Counted from the first letter of the stretch, positions 39,216-48,313 are shown. The stretch: DNA of 64,000 nt from CBDFMG01 sp965221205 [NCBI: bacterium] (GCA_965221205.1 OZ244870.1:2046001-2110000), one strand, 5' to 3'. Notes: generated from the letters alone by a model not told the origin. A program made the numbers and translations.

Positions 39216-39559
39216 GCGAAATTTACGACGAACTGAAATATAACGAACGGGGTTTGATTCCGGCAATAGTGCAGGATTCCGAAAATGGCGAAATCTTGAT
39301 GGTGGCTTATATGAACCGTGAAAGCCTGAGAAGAACGCTTGAATCAAGGGATACATGTTTCTGGTCCCGCTCTCGGCAGGAATACTGGGTAAAAGGCGCA
39401 ACGAGCGGTAACACGCAGCAGGTGAAAGAAATCCGCTTTGATTGCGACGCCGATGCACTGTTGGTCAAGGTTGCGCAAAAGGGTGCCGCCTGTCACACTG
39501 GTAAACGGTCATGCTTCTATCGGGTTATCGGTGAAAACAACGAGGTGATTGAAGGGTAG
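39212..39559 (+). CDS. hisI: phosphoribosyl-AMP cyclohydrolase
   Basis: This 115-residue HisI domain starts in an ATGA overlap with hisF. Metal-binding features are [12 protein letters not shown] (aspartate/cysteine site) and [14 protein letters not shown] (cysteine pair). [20 protein letters not shown] is the family signature. There is no C-terminal HisE (phosphoribosyl-ATP pyrophosphatase) domain and no separate hisE follows, so that step must be encoded elsewhere. It is the last gene of the his operon. Confidence 0.95.
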   Translation: MSEIYDELKYNERGLIPAIVQDSENGEILMVAYMNRESLRRTLESRDTCFWSRSRQEYWVKGATSGNTQQVKEIRFDCDADALLVKVAQKGAACHTGKRSCFYRVIGENNEVIEG

Positions 39560-39562
39560 TAT

Positions 39563-40432
39563 TTGAGAAAAAACATAAGAGTGTTTATTATTACTTCCTC
39601 AACAAAAAATAATATGCATATTAGATACGAGTACAACTTCACAGATCATGCAGGGAAAAATAATCTTATTCAAGCGAGCAAAACGCTTAAATTTCCCCTT
39701 CTCCTTGGAATAACAAGCCTCTTGACACTTTGTGCATTTAGCTGTGATGGGAAACGGCTAACGGGACCGAGCACACTATTGTAAGAACGGATTGCATTTA
39801 TGTCCGAATGAATTGGCAATGACGGTGACTCAGAAATATTTGTCATCGATGAGAATGGTTCAAATTTTACGATTCTGACAGACTCTAAAGATGGTATCTC
39901 AAACGGTTTTCCTGCTTGGTCTCACGATAGAAGCAAAATTGCCTATGAGTTGATGGGTGGGGTAACTTTTAATCAGATTATGGTGATGGAAGCAGACGGT
40001 TCGAATCCAGTTCAGCTCACGAATAACAATTTTACTGATGAGTCCCCACATTGGTCCCCGAATGGCTCACAAATAGTATATGTATCAACTGGGAATAGAA
40101 ACCGTGAAGTTTATGTTATGGATGCCGATGGTTCAAACCAAATCAGGTTGACCGACAATAATGCTGATGAATTCGATCCAGTCTGGCCCCCGGACGGATC
40201 AAAGATTGCATTTTACACAAGAAATTCTGGTCTGAATAAAATAAATATTATGAATTCAGATGAATCTCAGCAGGTCCAAATCAATGATGAATTATTAAGC
40301 GAGTTCGACCCAGCCTGGTCTCAGAATGGTACGCGAATCGTCTTTATATCCCCGTCAGGTGGTTCAAATGAAATATTTATCATGAATATTGATGGTAGCA
40401 ATATACACAGAATTACCGAGAATTACCGATAG
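39563..40432 (+). pseudogene. PD40/TolB-like beta-propeller lipoprotein with in-frame stops
   Basis: One continuous frame encodes a lipoprotein signal (LLLGITSLLTLCAFSC, cysteine about residue 61 from the first TTG; a later start is possible) and then PD40 (WD40-like) repeats. The repeat units read SEIFVIDENGSN, QIMVMEADGSNPVQLTNN, HWSPNGSQIVYVS, EVYVMDADGSNQIRLTDNN and EIFIMNIDGSNIHRI. TAA at 39782-39784 and TGA at 39809-39811 interrupt it after the signal peptide. The remainder stays in frame to 40432. Repeats of this type form propellers in periplasmic or surface proteins of unknown role. A better preserved relative lies at 62399-63340. Read-through or an internal start is unlikely because the signal would be lost. 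Confidence 0.8.
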
Positions 40433-40493
40433 TTTTGGTGAAATTAAGATGGCCTGCATGGTCATTGACTTCTCAGTAAATTAATTTTTCTTT

Positions 40494-41376
40494 ATGATAC
40501 AACCCCAGACAAAACTACGGCAAATCGATGAGTATCGGTGGGAAATACCCAAAGAGGGCAAGATGCGGGTGCCTGGAAAAATCTTCGCCGACAAATCTCT
40601 CATTAAGGATATTCACCACGATCAGGCAATTCAACAGATTGTAAATGTTGCCCACCTTCCCGGAATAGCTGGCGAGTCGCTTGCTATGCCCGATATTCAC
40701 TGGGGCTATGGTTTTGCAATTGGTGGTGTTGCAGCGATGGATATTGAGAATGGAGTTATATCACCGGGTGGTGTTGGGTACGATATAGACTGTGGCGTCC
40801 GTCTTCTCAGAACCGCACTTACGAAAGATGAAGTGCTGTGGAATATCAAAGAGCTTGTTGGAACACTCTATAATACAGTTCCCACCGGAGTTGGATCATC
40901 AAGTTCATTAAATCTGTCTATTAATGATTTGAAGAAACTTCTTGCTAAAGGTGCCGAGTGGGCAGTTGAAAGGGGTTTTGGAACAGAGTCGGACATCGAT
41001 CGGATTGAAGAAAATGGAAGGCTGCGGAGTGCCGACGTGAGTACCATCAGTGAACGTGCACTTAAACGAGGCAGAAAACAGGTCGGTACACTCGGAAGCG
41101 GCAATCATTTTCTTGAAATTGGATATGTTGAAGAAATTTATGACGAAAAAACTGCTGAAACGCTTGGATTATACCTCGACGGGATTACAGTCATTATCCA
41201 TACCGGACCACGTGGATTTGGGTATCAAGTCTGTGACGATTACCTTAAAGTGATGATGCACTGTATAAAGAAATATGATATTGAACTTCCCGACAGGCAG
41301 TTGGCGTGCACTCCGAAATGCCGGAATTTCAAAAAAAGTTGCCCGACTCAAACCAATCGGCGTTATTAAAGGGTAA
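40494..41376 (+). pseudogene. rtcB: RNA ligase RtcB with internal deletion
   Basis: The first 270 or so residues are a good RtcB N-terminal half: LPGIAGESLAMPDIHWGYGF, SPGGVGYDIDCGVRLLRT with the metal-binding cysteine, TLGSGNHFLEIGYVEE and VIIHTGPRGFGYQVCDDY. After ELPDRQLAC the family would continue for another 190 residues. Instead the last 18 residues of the protein follow out of frame (AGISKKVARLKPIGVIKG, TAA at 41374-41376). The catalytic histidine near the C-terminus of the family lies in the deleted part. A full enzyme (about 480 residues) joins 2',3'-cyclic phosphate and 5'-OH RNA ends with GTP and manganese. This copy is inactive. Confidence 0.85.
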
Positions 41377-41576
41377 AACAAATTGTCTATATTTTTTTAA
41401 GTTGACTTCAACTTTCTGTTGCACCACAATTTTCTTGCTTGATAGTTACAATTTTTGAAAAATTTGAATTAAAAATTTATTGTTTTTTGGAGTCTATTTG
41501 TACATTTAATAACATTTGATGAAGAAGAGAATGAGCATTCTACAGTTAAAAATAGAGGATATTGTATAAAAAGGTC

Positions 41577-41628
41577 TTTTTTGTTGTTAATTGGTATATA
41601 TTTTGCCTTTTTTCTGAACAACAAAAAA
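41577..41628. repeat. 12-bp perfect inverted repeat, AT-rich
   Basis: TTTTTTGTTGTT (41577-41588) and AACAACAAAAAA (41617-41628) are exact reverse complements 28 bases apart. The outer A/T runs on both sides could make it a weak bidirectional terminator between rtcB and ccmE. Alternatively it is an operator. No further evidence of function is visible. Confidence 0.4.
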
Positions 41629-41659
41629 TGTATTTATTATTTGGAATGTATGATTTCAC

Positions 41660-41688
41660 TTGAATTACAATAGACGAATTGATATATT
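41660..41688 (+). promoter_or_regulatory. candidate promoter of the ccm operon
   Basis: TTGAAT (41660-41665) and TATATT (41683-41688) are separated by 17 bases and lie 75 bases before the ccmE start. It is the best sigma70-like match in this gap. The surrounding AT richness makes chance matches likely, so confidence is moderate. Confidence 0.45.
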
Positions 41689-41762
41689 TTAATTATACAG
41701 TCCAAGTGCGTGAGTAGGCTGCTTGAGGCAGCTCAACAATTATAGATAGAAAGCTTGGCATT

Positions 41763-42182
41763 ATGAAGAATACAAAGTTTGGTGTAGGGGTGTCGGTTAT
41801 CGTTATAGCTATCATCTATCTTGCAGTAACAGGATTCCAACAGGATTATTCTTATTATCTTACTGCAGATCAGTTTGTTGCACAACTTGATGAACTTGGA
41901 GAGAGGGAGACACAAGAGAATTATCGTGTTGCCGGACAGGTCGTTATGGGATCTATTGACCGTTCACAAAGCCCTATGACATTTGAAATTGATTTTAATG
42001 ATGTTTCTTTGTCGGTTGCGTATGTTGGCGATGGTCCGGTTCCTGACACATTCCGAGATCGTTCTCAGGCAGTTGTTGCCGGCAAAATTGTTTCTGATGG
42101 AATCTTTCAAGCCGACCACATTCAGGCAAAATGTGCATCTAAATACGAAGCAATGCTCGATGAGGAAGAAGCGAATTATTAG
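41763..42182 (+). CDS. ccmE: cytochrome c maturation haem chaperone CcmE, CxxxY type
   Basis: This 139-residue protein has an N-terminal membrane anchor (VSVIVIAIIYLAVTGF) and a periplasmic OB-fold domain (ENYRVAGQVVMGSIDRS, FRDRSQAVVAGKIVSDGIFQ). In E. coli haem is bound covalently by a histidine in an HxxxY motif. Here the corresponding position is cysteine: QAKCASKYEAM, that is, CxxxY. This variant is known from archaea and some anaerobic bacteria (system I-star), where cysteine binds haem. It heads the ccm genes but is separated from ccmF by an intrinsic terminator. It carries haem from CcmC to CcmF. Confidence 0.88.
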   Translation: MKNTKFGVGVSVIVIAIIYLAVTGFQQDYSYYLTADQFVAQLDELGERETQENYRVAGQVVMGSIDRSQSPMTFEIDFNDVSLSVAYVGDGPVPDTFRDRSQAVVAGKIVSDGIFQADHIQAKCASKYEAMLDEEEANY

Positions 42183-42222
42183 TAGATTCGAAATTTGAAT
42201 CGCACAAAATCTAAAAGAATAA

Positions 42223-42248
42223 AGCAGACCATTTAGGTTTGCTTTTTC
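42223..42248 (+). terminator. intrinsic terminator between ccmE and ccmF
   Basis: AGCAGACC (42223-42230) pairs with GGTTTGCT (42236-42243, one G-U pair) around the loop ATTTA and is followed by a T run. It lies 40 bases after the ccmE stop and 45 before the ccmF start. It may lower expression of the downstream genes relative to ccmE, or end the ccmE transcript completely. Confidence 0.65.
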
Positions 42249-42292
42249 TATACCTGATTTTGTAATTACGGAAAAATTTGGAAAGTATATAT

Positions 42293-44317
42293 ATGGGAAC
42301 AATAGGAAATTTTGCACTCATAGTTGCGTTTTCCCTTTCTTTATATGCAATTGTTGCATCACTCATTGGTGCTTCCCGCCGAAGAAATGATCTTGTGATA
42401 AGCGCGGAACGGAGTATGTATGCAAGTTGTGCTATGGTTGGTCTCGCTTCAGCCTCACTTATCTCGCTAATCGTAATGAGTGATTTTAGCTATACATACG
42501 TTTCGAGTTATTCGAACCAGGCACTGCCGCTTTTTTACAAATTTGCCGGTTTTTGGGCAGGCCAGGCAGGATCTCTTTTGTTCTGGCTCCTTATCCTCAG
42601 CGTAATATCAATAGTTGCAGTTTATCAGAATAGAGAACATAACCGTGAACTTATGCCGTATGTTATGGCAACAATGAGTACAGTTACCCTATTTTTTATT
42701 CTCCTAAGCTTGTTCTTTACTAATCCGTTTAATCAATGGATGTTTCATACACCAACCGGAGAAATTCCTTTTGCGCCACCTGACGGAAACGGATTGAATC
42801 CTCTGTTGCAGTATTGGGCAATGGTCATCCATCCCCCCGTTTTATTTGTTGGCTATTCGGGGTTTTTGGTTCCATTTGCGTTTGCTATTGGTGCTCTGGT
42901 AACTGGTAAGCTCAACCCAAACTGGATTCGTACTACCCGAAGATGGACAATTTTCTCATGGATGATTTTGAGTACAGGAGTATTGCTTGGTGGCAAATGG
43001 GCATATGTTGAACTCGGATGGGGTGGTTATTGGGCATGGGATCCGGTAGAAAATGCGTCGATCATGCCATGGCTGACGAGTACCGCATATCTCCATTCGG
43101 TTATTATTCAGGAAAAAAGGGGAATGCTCAAAGTTTGGAATGTTGTGCTTATCTTACTGACCTTTACTCTGTGTATTTTTGGAACATTTCTTACTCGAAG
43201 CGGCATAGTTTCCTCTGTGCATTCATTCGCACAATCGTCTATCGGACCGGCTTTTAGTACATTTCTACTTTTCATGATAACTGTATCTTTGTTACTGCTT
43301 TTCAAGCGGCTACCCGATCTAAAAAGTGAAAACAATCTAGACTCGCTTGTGTCGAGAGAGAGCAGCTTTCTCTTTAATAATCTGATACTTGTCGGTGCAA
43401 TGCTTGCAATACTCTGGGGAACAATATTCCCTGTCCTGTCTGAATGGGTACGGGGTACACAGATAACTGTCGGTGCTCCTTATTTTAACAGGATCAATAT
43501 TCCGATTGGGCTGTTTCTTCTCTTTTTAACCGGTGTCGGACCACTCTTTGCATGGAGGAGAACATCCAATTACAGCCTGAAACGAAATTTCTTCTATCCG
43601 ATAAGTCTCTCAATTGTTTTTGGAATAGTGCTCTATGCGTCGGGCGTTCACCATATGTTTGCGCTAATTTCATTTTTTCTGTGCTTCTTCGTAACGGTTA
43701 CGATTGTGCAGGAATTTGCAAAAGGAATGATAGCCCGGCATAAAAATCTCGGTGAGCCGTTTCTGAAAGCGTTTGTTAATCTTACTCTGCGGAATACACG
43801 CCGTTATGGAGGCTATATTGTTCATTTTGGTATTGTTTTTCTTTTTATGGGTTTTACCGGCAATGCATTTAATATAGAAACTAAAGCCGATCTTCAGATA
43901 GGGGAATCGATGGTTGCCGGACCGTTTGAGCTTCGTCTGGATAGTGTTCTTAACGGAAAAACGGAACTTTATGAATACAGTGAAGTGTATCTCTCTGTTC
44001 TAAAAGGGGGTAAAGTTGTTTCCAATGAAGTAGCACAAAAACGCTATTACTTTGCCAGTGAGCAACCCACAACCGAGGTTGCTATCTATTCAACGTTCGC
44101 GGAGGATTTATACATTGTTTATTCAGAAATCTCTGCGGATGACCGAGTGGTATTGAATACGTATGTAAATCCCTTGATAATTTTTGTGTGGCTCGGAGGT
44201 CTTGTTCTCATCCTTGGCAGCCTGATAGCGATGATTCCCGATTCGGTAACACATCGCTCTTTATCTGCGTATGAGGAGCTTGCTGCAAAGGAATCTGAAA
44301 CGGAAGATGTTTCTTAA
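42293..44317 (+). CDS. ccmF: haem lyase subunit CcmF
   Basis: The ATG at 42293 starts a 674-residue protein with about 15 membrane segments. The cytochrome c assembly (WWD) motif is WGGYWAWDPVENASIMPWLT. It is preceded by WAYVELGW and followed by GTFLTRSGIVSSVHSFAQSS, both typical of CcmF. Potential haem-ligating histidines are present, for example in MVIHPPVLFVGYSG. CcmF ligates haem to the CxxCH motif of apocytochromes in the periplasm. The length matches the usual 630-680. An earlier TTG at 42278 is in frame but less likely. Confidence 0.96.
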   Translation: MGTIGNFALIVAFSLSLYAIVASLIGASRRRNDLVISAERSMYASCAMVGLASASLISLIVMSDFSYTYVSSYSNQALPLFYKFAGFWAGQAGSLLFWLLILSVISIVAVYQNREHNRELMPYVMATMSTVTLFFILLSLFFTNPFNQWMFHTPTGEIPFAPPDGNGLNPLLQYWAMVIHPPVLFVGYSGFLVPFAFAIGALVTGKLNPNWIRTTRRWTIFSWMILSTGVLLGGKWAYVELGWGGYWAWDPVENASIMPWLTSTAYLHSVIIQEKRGMLKVWNVVLILLTFTLCIFGTFLTRSGIVSSVHSFAQSSIGPAFSTFLLFMITVSLLLLFKRLPDLKSENNLDSLVSRESSFLFNNLILVGAMLAILWGTIFPVLSEWVRGTQITVGAPYFNRINIPIGLFLLFLTGVGPLFAWRRTSNYSLKRNFFYPISLSIVFGIVLYASGVHHMFALISFFLCFFVTVTIVQEFAKGMIARHKNLGEPFLKAFVNLTLRNTRRYGGYIVHFGIVFLFMGFTGNAFNIETKADLQIGESMVAGPFELRLDSVLNGKTELYEYSEVYLSVLKGGKVVSNEVAQKRYYFASEQPTTEVAIYSTFAEDLYIVYSEISADDRVVLNTYVNPLIIFVWLGGLVLILGSLIAMIPDSVTHRSLSAYEELAAKESETEDVS

Positions 44318-44331
44318 TAAATAAAATCCCT

Positions 44332-44784
44332 ATGATTGCAACTACACTGATTTCGATTATCTTTGTTGTTACGTTGTATGTTTTAACACCCTTCATGACA
44401 AAAGGGAAGCTGCCGAACAGATTTGTTACGAAAAAGCAGGTTCGGATTAAGGAACTAAAGACGAGAAATGAGAACCTCCGATCTAGTTTACGCGATACGG
44501 ATCTTGAACATGTAACCGGGATGCTGTTAAAAGGAGATTATGAAAAACTGAGAGCAGCCTATTTATTGCGCATAAAATCAATAACACAAGAGATAGAGCA
44601 GTTAGGAGGTAATGACGGCTCATCAGATATCAAAAAACAGATAGAATCGGAAATTGCATTCAAACGAAAATCTCCCACTGTCGTCGTGCTTGCAGATAGG
44701 GTAATCATGTGCGCAGTTTGTTCGAATGAAAATATAACCGGTAGCAACTTTTGCTCAAAATGCGGAGCAAAGTTAAAACAATAA
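44332..44784 (+). CDS. membrane-anchored zinc-ribbon protein in the ccm operon
   Basis: This 150-residue protein has an N-terminal membrane span (about residues 4-21), a long helical, probably coiled-coil stretch (about 35-110), and a C-terminal zinc ribbon CAVCSNENITGSNFCSKCG with two CxxC pairs. It lies 14 bases after ccmF and 24 before the next gene, so it is part of the operon. I do not recognise a named family. The anchor plus helical region loosely recalls CcmI, but there are no TPRs. A role in holding or sensing something at the Ccm complex is a guess. Confidence 0.75.
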   Translation: MIATTLISIIFVVTLYVLTPFMTKGKLPNRFVTKKQVRIKELKTRNENLRSSLRDTDLEHVTGMLLKGDYEKLRAAYLLRIKSITQEIEQLGGNDGSSDIKKQIESEIAFKRKSPTVVVLADRVIMCAVCSNENITGSNFCSKCGAKLKQ

Positions 44785-44808
44785 AATCCAAATATTAAAA
44801 TATTATAT

Positions 44809-46017
44809 ATGGTTAAATCATTTGTCAAATACTATACAACTTTTTTTGGTGTCTGTGCAATCTTAGTGCTGATCCAAACATCAGCATCGTATGGTCAGAC
44901 AAGTATAATCAATGGTACTATTAAAAATGGTACAACCGGAGGCAGCGCACAAGTCGCAAGCCTGACCCTTATAGGGTTTGAATCCGGGATGAAGATTATA
45001 GACGATTTGAGGAATGTTGAAAGTTCATTCACATTTGAGAATGTTTCGTCATCTGTAGAACGACAATATCTACTACAAGCTGAGTATAAAGGTGTATTGT
45101 ACAATGCGAATGTGACCATTCCGCCGGGTGGAGAATCTGTATCGGTTGAAGTAGTCGTATATGAACAGACCGGTTCGCAAAATGATCTTAACGTGACAAA
45201 TGCACAATACCAGATTTCAATGTCCGGAACGACGCTTCAGGTCTTAAAAATGTACAATGTTTCAAATGAGTCTGAAAACCCAGGCACATATTTAAATGAA
45301 AAAGGCACATTTTTATTTGTGATACCTGAAAACAGCCACGGAATAAACTATATTACGGTGAATACTGGTCTTGTACCGATAAATCAGGAGCCTATCAGCA
45401 CAGACAGACCTGATATGTTTGCAATAAACTATCCAATCAAGCCGGGTGTAACACAGGTTTCGGTATCTTATCATGTGGATTACACACAGAGAGTGCATTT
45501 TTTCTCTGAAAACATACTCTACGAAATGCATAACCTGGTTGTTGTAACCACCCCTTCAAATATTGAATTAGAAAGCAGTCAACTTGTACTGTCAGGCGCA
45601 GACGCTCATCAGGATTTCAGTGCATATACAAGTAAACATCTCTCAAAAGGTGACCAACTTTCATTTTCAATTGCGGGAGGTGTGCCCAGTCCGCTTTCGA
45701 GCGTTCCTGCTGGGCAGCGTGCGGTCCCGACAAGTAAAATTGGTATGAAGACATCGGTTTTACTGACTGTTGTGATTTTCGGACTACTTGTATTGGGATC
45801 TGCACTTTCGAGAAACAAAGCGCCTGTTAGAGAAAAAAGGAAAAAAAACCTTCCTAAGAAGATTACAAACCGCAAAAATGAGCTAATTAATGATTTAGCA
45901 GCGCTTGATGATACGTTTGCAGATCATAGAATTCATGAGTCAGAATACCACAAAAAGCGGTCGAACTTAAAAAATCAGTTAGTAGAACTTTATAAAAAGA
46001 TGAATCAGACTGAGTAA
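44809..46017 (+). CDS. uncharacterised exported membrane-anchored protein in the ccm operon
   Basis: This 402-residue protein starts with a signal peptide (FFGVCAILVLIQTSASYGQ, cleavage about residue 30). It is followed by beta-rich, carboxypeptidase-regulatory-like sequence (INGTIKNGTTGGSAQVASLT, then ANVTIPPGGESVSVEVVVY). A transmembrane helix (TSVLLTVVIFGLLVLGSAL, about 308-327) and a basic, helical cytoplasmic tail of about 70 residues with SHOCT-like spacing (HESEYHKKRSNLKNQLVELY) complete it. It sits between ccmF and ccmA with short gaps. The domain facing the periplasm suggests a scaffold or chaperone, but no function is known to me. Confidence 0.75.
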   Translation: MVKSFVKYYTTFFGVCAILVLIQTSASYGQTSIINGTIKNGTTGGSAQVASLTLIGFESGMKIIDDLRNVESSFTFENVSSSVERQYLLQAEYKGVLYNANVTIPPGGESVSVEVVVYEQTGSQNDLNVTNAQYQISMSGTTLQVLKMYNVSNESENPGTYLNEKGTFLFVIPENSHGINYITVNTGLVPINQEPISTDRPDMFAINYPIKPGVTQVSVSYHVDYTQRVHFFSENILYEMHNLVVVTTPSNIELESSQLVLSGADAHQDFSAYTSKHLSKGDQLSFSIAGGVPSPLSSVPAGQRAVPTSKIGMKTSVLLTVVIFGLLVLGSALSRNKAPVREKRKKNLPKKITNRKNELINDLAALDDTFADHRIHESEYHKKRSNLKNQLVELYKKMNQTE

Positions 46018-46055
46018 TAGATAATACCTCAATACCATTCAAAAAATACATTCCT

Positions 46056-46769
46056 GTGCAAACATCAAATCCTGTTTTAAGAGCACAATCACTCATAAAA
46101 CGATTCGGCCGGTTTTCGGCACTTAAAGACCTTAATCTCACAATTAATAAAGGGGATTTTGTAACTATATTGGGTCCGAACGGTGCTGGTAAAACAACGT
46201 TTTTAAAAATAGCCGCAATGGTAATGGTTCCCTCCGAAGGGACACTATTTTATAATGATCAGCCAGTTAATAAAGTGAATGATGCCATTCGGAAACAGAT
46301 CGGTTTTATATCGCATCATACCTATCTCTATCACAATCTGACAGCACGTGAGAATCTCATGTTTTTTGGAAAACTGTATGACGTACCTGATTTAATGAGT
46401 CGCATTGATAAACAGCTTGAAATCGTAGGATTGTCCGAACGTGCTGATGATGAAGTTGGAAAGTTTTCACGGGGGATGCAGCAGCGACTGACGATTGCCC
46501 GTGCTTTCTTGCATGACCCTTCTCTGGTATTACTTGATGAGCCATATACGGGACTTGACAAGAATGCCTCCGAAATTTTAAATGCCATGATTCAAGCGTA
46601 TAGTTCTGCGGAACGAGCCGGGATTATGACGACCCATAATATAGAGCAAGGATATGCTATTGCTACCCATGTGGCAATTATCCGGAAAGGCGAGCTGAAA
46701 TATTTCTCTGCTGCACATGAAATTAGCAAACAGGAATTGAGCGATCGTTACAGTGAGATTGTAAAATGA
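46056..46769 (+). CDS. ccmA: haem exporter ATP-binding protein CcmA
   Basis: The frame starts at GTG 46056. The 237-residue ABC ATPase has Walker A GPNGAGKTTFLKI (about 39-51), the ABC signature FSRGMQQRLTIARAFL, Walker B SLVLLDEPYTGLD and the H-loop in GIMTTHNIEQG. Followed by ccmB and ccmC, it is assigned as CcmA, which releases haem-loaded CcmE from CcmCD by ATP hydrolysis. The length is slightly above the 200-215 of proteobacterial CcmA. Confidence 0.92.
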   Translation: MQTSNPVLRAQSLIKRFGRFSALKDLNLTINKGDFVTILGPNGAGKTTFLKIAAMVMVPSEGTLFYNDQPVNKVNDAIRKQIGFISHHTYLYHNLTARENLMFFGKLYDVPDLMSRIDKQLEIVGLSERADDEVGKFSRGMQQRLTIARAFLHDPSLVLLDEPYTGLDKNASEILNAMIQAYSSAERAGIMTTHNIEQGYAIATHVAIIRKGELKYFSAAHEISKQELSDRYSEIVK

Positions 46770-46790
46770 TGGGAAGAAATTGAAGCAGCT

Positions 46791-47468
46791 ATGCGATACT
46801 GGAGCTACATAGTAACAATTGTTAAAAAAGATATTACAACTGAAATGCGGGCTAAAGAGGCGGTAAGCGCTACGCTTGTGTTTGGTTTGATGGTAATCGT
46901 AATCTTCAATTTTGCATTCAATCTCAGCATTCAGGAACAGATTTCCATAGCACCTGGTCTATTGTGGGTTGCATTCATCTTTTCCGGCATTTTAGGATTA
47001 AATCACTCTTTCTCAACCGAGCAGGAAAATAATAGCCTCCAAGGTTTGATGCTGGCGCCCATACCGCGCAGTGTGATATATATAGCGAAGCTGACCAGTA
47101 CACTTCTTTTTATGATGTTTGCTGAAGTGATTATGCTGCTGTTTTTTGTTTGGCTCTATGATATTCAATTTACCGAGCAGTGGTACTGGCTCGTACTCAC
47201 GGTTTTTTTAGGTACGTTTGGTTTTTCTGTTGTCGGAACATTATTTTCAGCAATTTCATCAGGTACGAGAATGAGAGTGTTTCTGCTGCCAATTCTGCAA
47301 TTTCCCTTAGTTATTCCGATCATTATTACTGCGGTAGAATCTACGGCAGTGCTTCTGGATAGTGGTCCCATGGAGAATTATTACGACTCTCTGAAAATAT
47401 TATTGCCTTTTGATATAATATTTTTTACTCTGTGCCTGTTATTATTTGAATATGTACTGGAGGAATAA
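46791..47468 (+). CDS. ccmB: haem exporter membrane protein CcmB
   Basis: This 225-residue protein with six predicted spans has the CcmB patterns DITTEMRAKEAVSATLVFGL, LWVAFIFSGILGLNHSFSTE and NSLQGLMLAPIPRSVIYIAK. It pairs with CcmA as an ABC-type unit that resets CcmE. Spacing to ccmA is 21 bases and to ccmC seven. No defect is visible. Confidence 0.93.
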   Translation: MRYWSYIVTIVKKDITTEMRAKEAVSATLVFGLMVIVIFNFAFNLSIQEQISIAPGLLWVAFIFSGILGLNHSFSTEQENNSLQGLMLAPIPRSVIYIAKLTSTLLFMMFAEVIMLLFFVWLYDIQFTEQWYWLVLTVFLGTFGFSVVGTLFSAISSGTRMRVFLLPILQFPLVIPIIITAVESTAVLLDSGPMENYYDSLKILLPFDIIFFTLCLLLFEYVLEE

Positions 47469-47475
47469 TCTATAA

Positions 47476-48159
47476 ATGAAGCCTTCTCAAAAATCAAATA
47501 TTCTTCTTTTACTTTCAGTAGTGTGTATTGCAATTTCTCTTGTTCTTGTTTTTCTTGTCGCCCCTACTGAAAAGACAATGGGAAATGTTCAGCGGATATT
47601 CTATTTTCACGTCTCAAGCGCATGGGTGGCATTTCTGGCATTTGGAGTGACGTGTTACTGTTCCGTTGCGTTTCTCATCAAGAAGAACATGTCATGGGAC
47701 AAATACGCTAACGCATCAGCTGAAATTGGTCTGCTGCTTTGTACCATCACACTGATAACCGGATCGTTATGGGCACGTCCGGTGTGGGGAATCTGGTGGA
47801 CATGGGATTCGAGACTGACAACAACACTCATCCTCTGGTTGATTTATCTGTCGTATTCGATGCTTCGTGGGTATGTTGATGTCGAAATAAAAAGAGCATA
47901 CTTATCTTCGGTTGTGGGGATTATTGGTTTTATTAACGTATTCCTTGTCTATTTTTCTATCAGGTTATGGAATACCCAGCATCCGTCTCCAGTGATTGCC
48001 GGAGGGGAAGGTTCTGGTTTGGAGTTGACGATGTTGTTGACTCTTCTTTTTAGCGTTTTTTCTTTTACACTTTTCTACAGCTATCTGCTCGGTAGGCGCA
48101 AAGAGCTTGAGGATGCATTTGAAGAAGTAGATTATCTGCACAAACTTGTTGAGCAATAA
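47476..48159 (+). CDS. ccmC: haem handling protein CcmC
   Basis: This 227-residue, six-span protein has the WWD motif PVWGIWWTWDSRLTTTLILW and flanking conserved histidines in IFYFHVSSAWVAFLAFG and LWNTQHPSPVI. CcmC loads haem onto CcmE in the periplasm. The sequence is close to other CcmC proteins in length and motifs. The ccmD gene follows after 16 bases. Confidence 0.95.
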   Translation: MKPSQKSNILLLLSVVCIAISLVLVFLVAPTEKTMGNVQRIFYFHVSSAWVAFLAFGVTCYCSVAFLIKKNMSWDKYANASAEIGLLLCTITLITGSLWARPVWGIWWTWDSRLTTTLILWLIYLSYSMLRGYVDVEIKRAYLSSVVGIIGFINVFLVYFSIRLWNTQHPSPVIAGGEGSGLELTMLLTLLFSVFSFTLFYSYLLGRRKELEDAFEEVDYLHKLVEQ

Positions 48160-48175
48160 ATGTTAAGGTGAATAT

Positions 48176-48313
48176 ATGAATTTTTTGTTTGCTGCTTATC
48201 TGGTAATATGGATTATGCTGTCAGGGTACATATTTTCTCTTCATAAGAAGCAGAAAGAACTTTTTAAAGAGATCGATCAGTTGAAACGTAGATTGGAATC
48301 AAGCTCATCATAG
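48176..48313 (+). CDS. ccmD: small membrane protein CcmD
   Basis: A 45-codon gene too short for routine callers starts at ATG 48176, nine bases after AAGG, and ends at TAG 48311-48313. It encodes one membrane helix (FLFAAYLVIWIMLSGYIF) followed by a charged helical tail (KKQKELFKEIDQLKRR), the CcmD layout. CcmD stabilises CcmC-CcmE and is needed for release of CcmE. Position at the end of ccmABC makes the call firm. The next 279 bases hold no gene. Confidence 0.85.
   Translation: MNFLFAAYLVIWIMLSGYIFSLHKKQKELFKEIDQLKRRLESSSS

Larger units (their letters stand above)
41377..41762. other. 386-base AT-rich intergenic region upstream of ccmE
   Basis: No gene was seen between rtcB and ccmE. The stretch is very AT-rich. 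It contains a 12-bp inverted repeat and a promoter-like pair, both listed separately. A GAGGCAGC block just before ccmE (41733-41740) gives no clear ribosome-binding site at the usual distance from the ATG. Confidence 0.6.
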
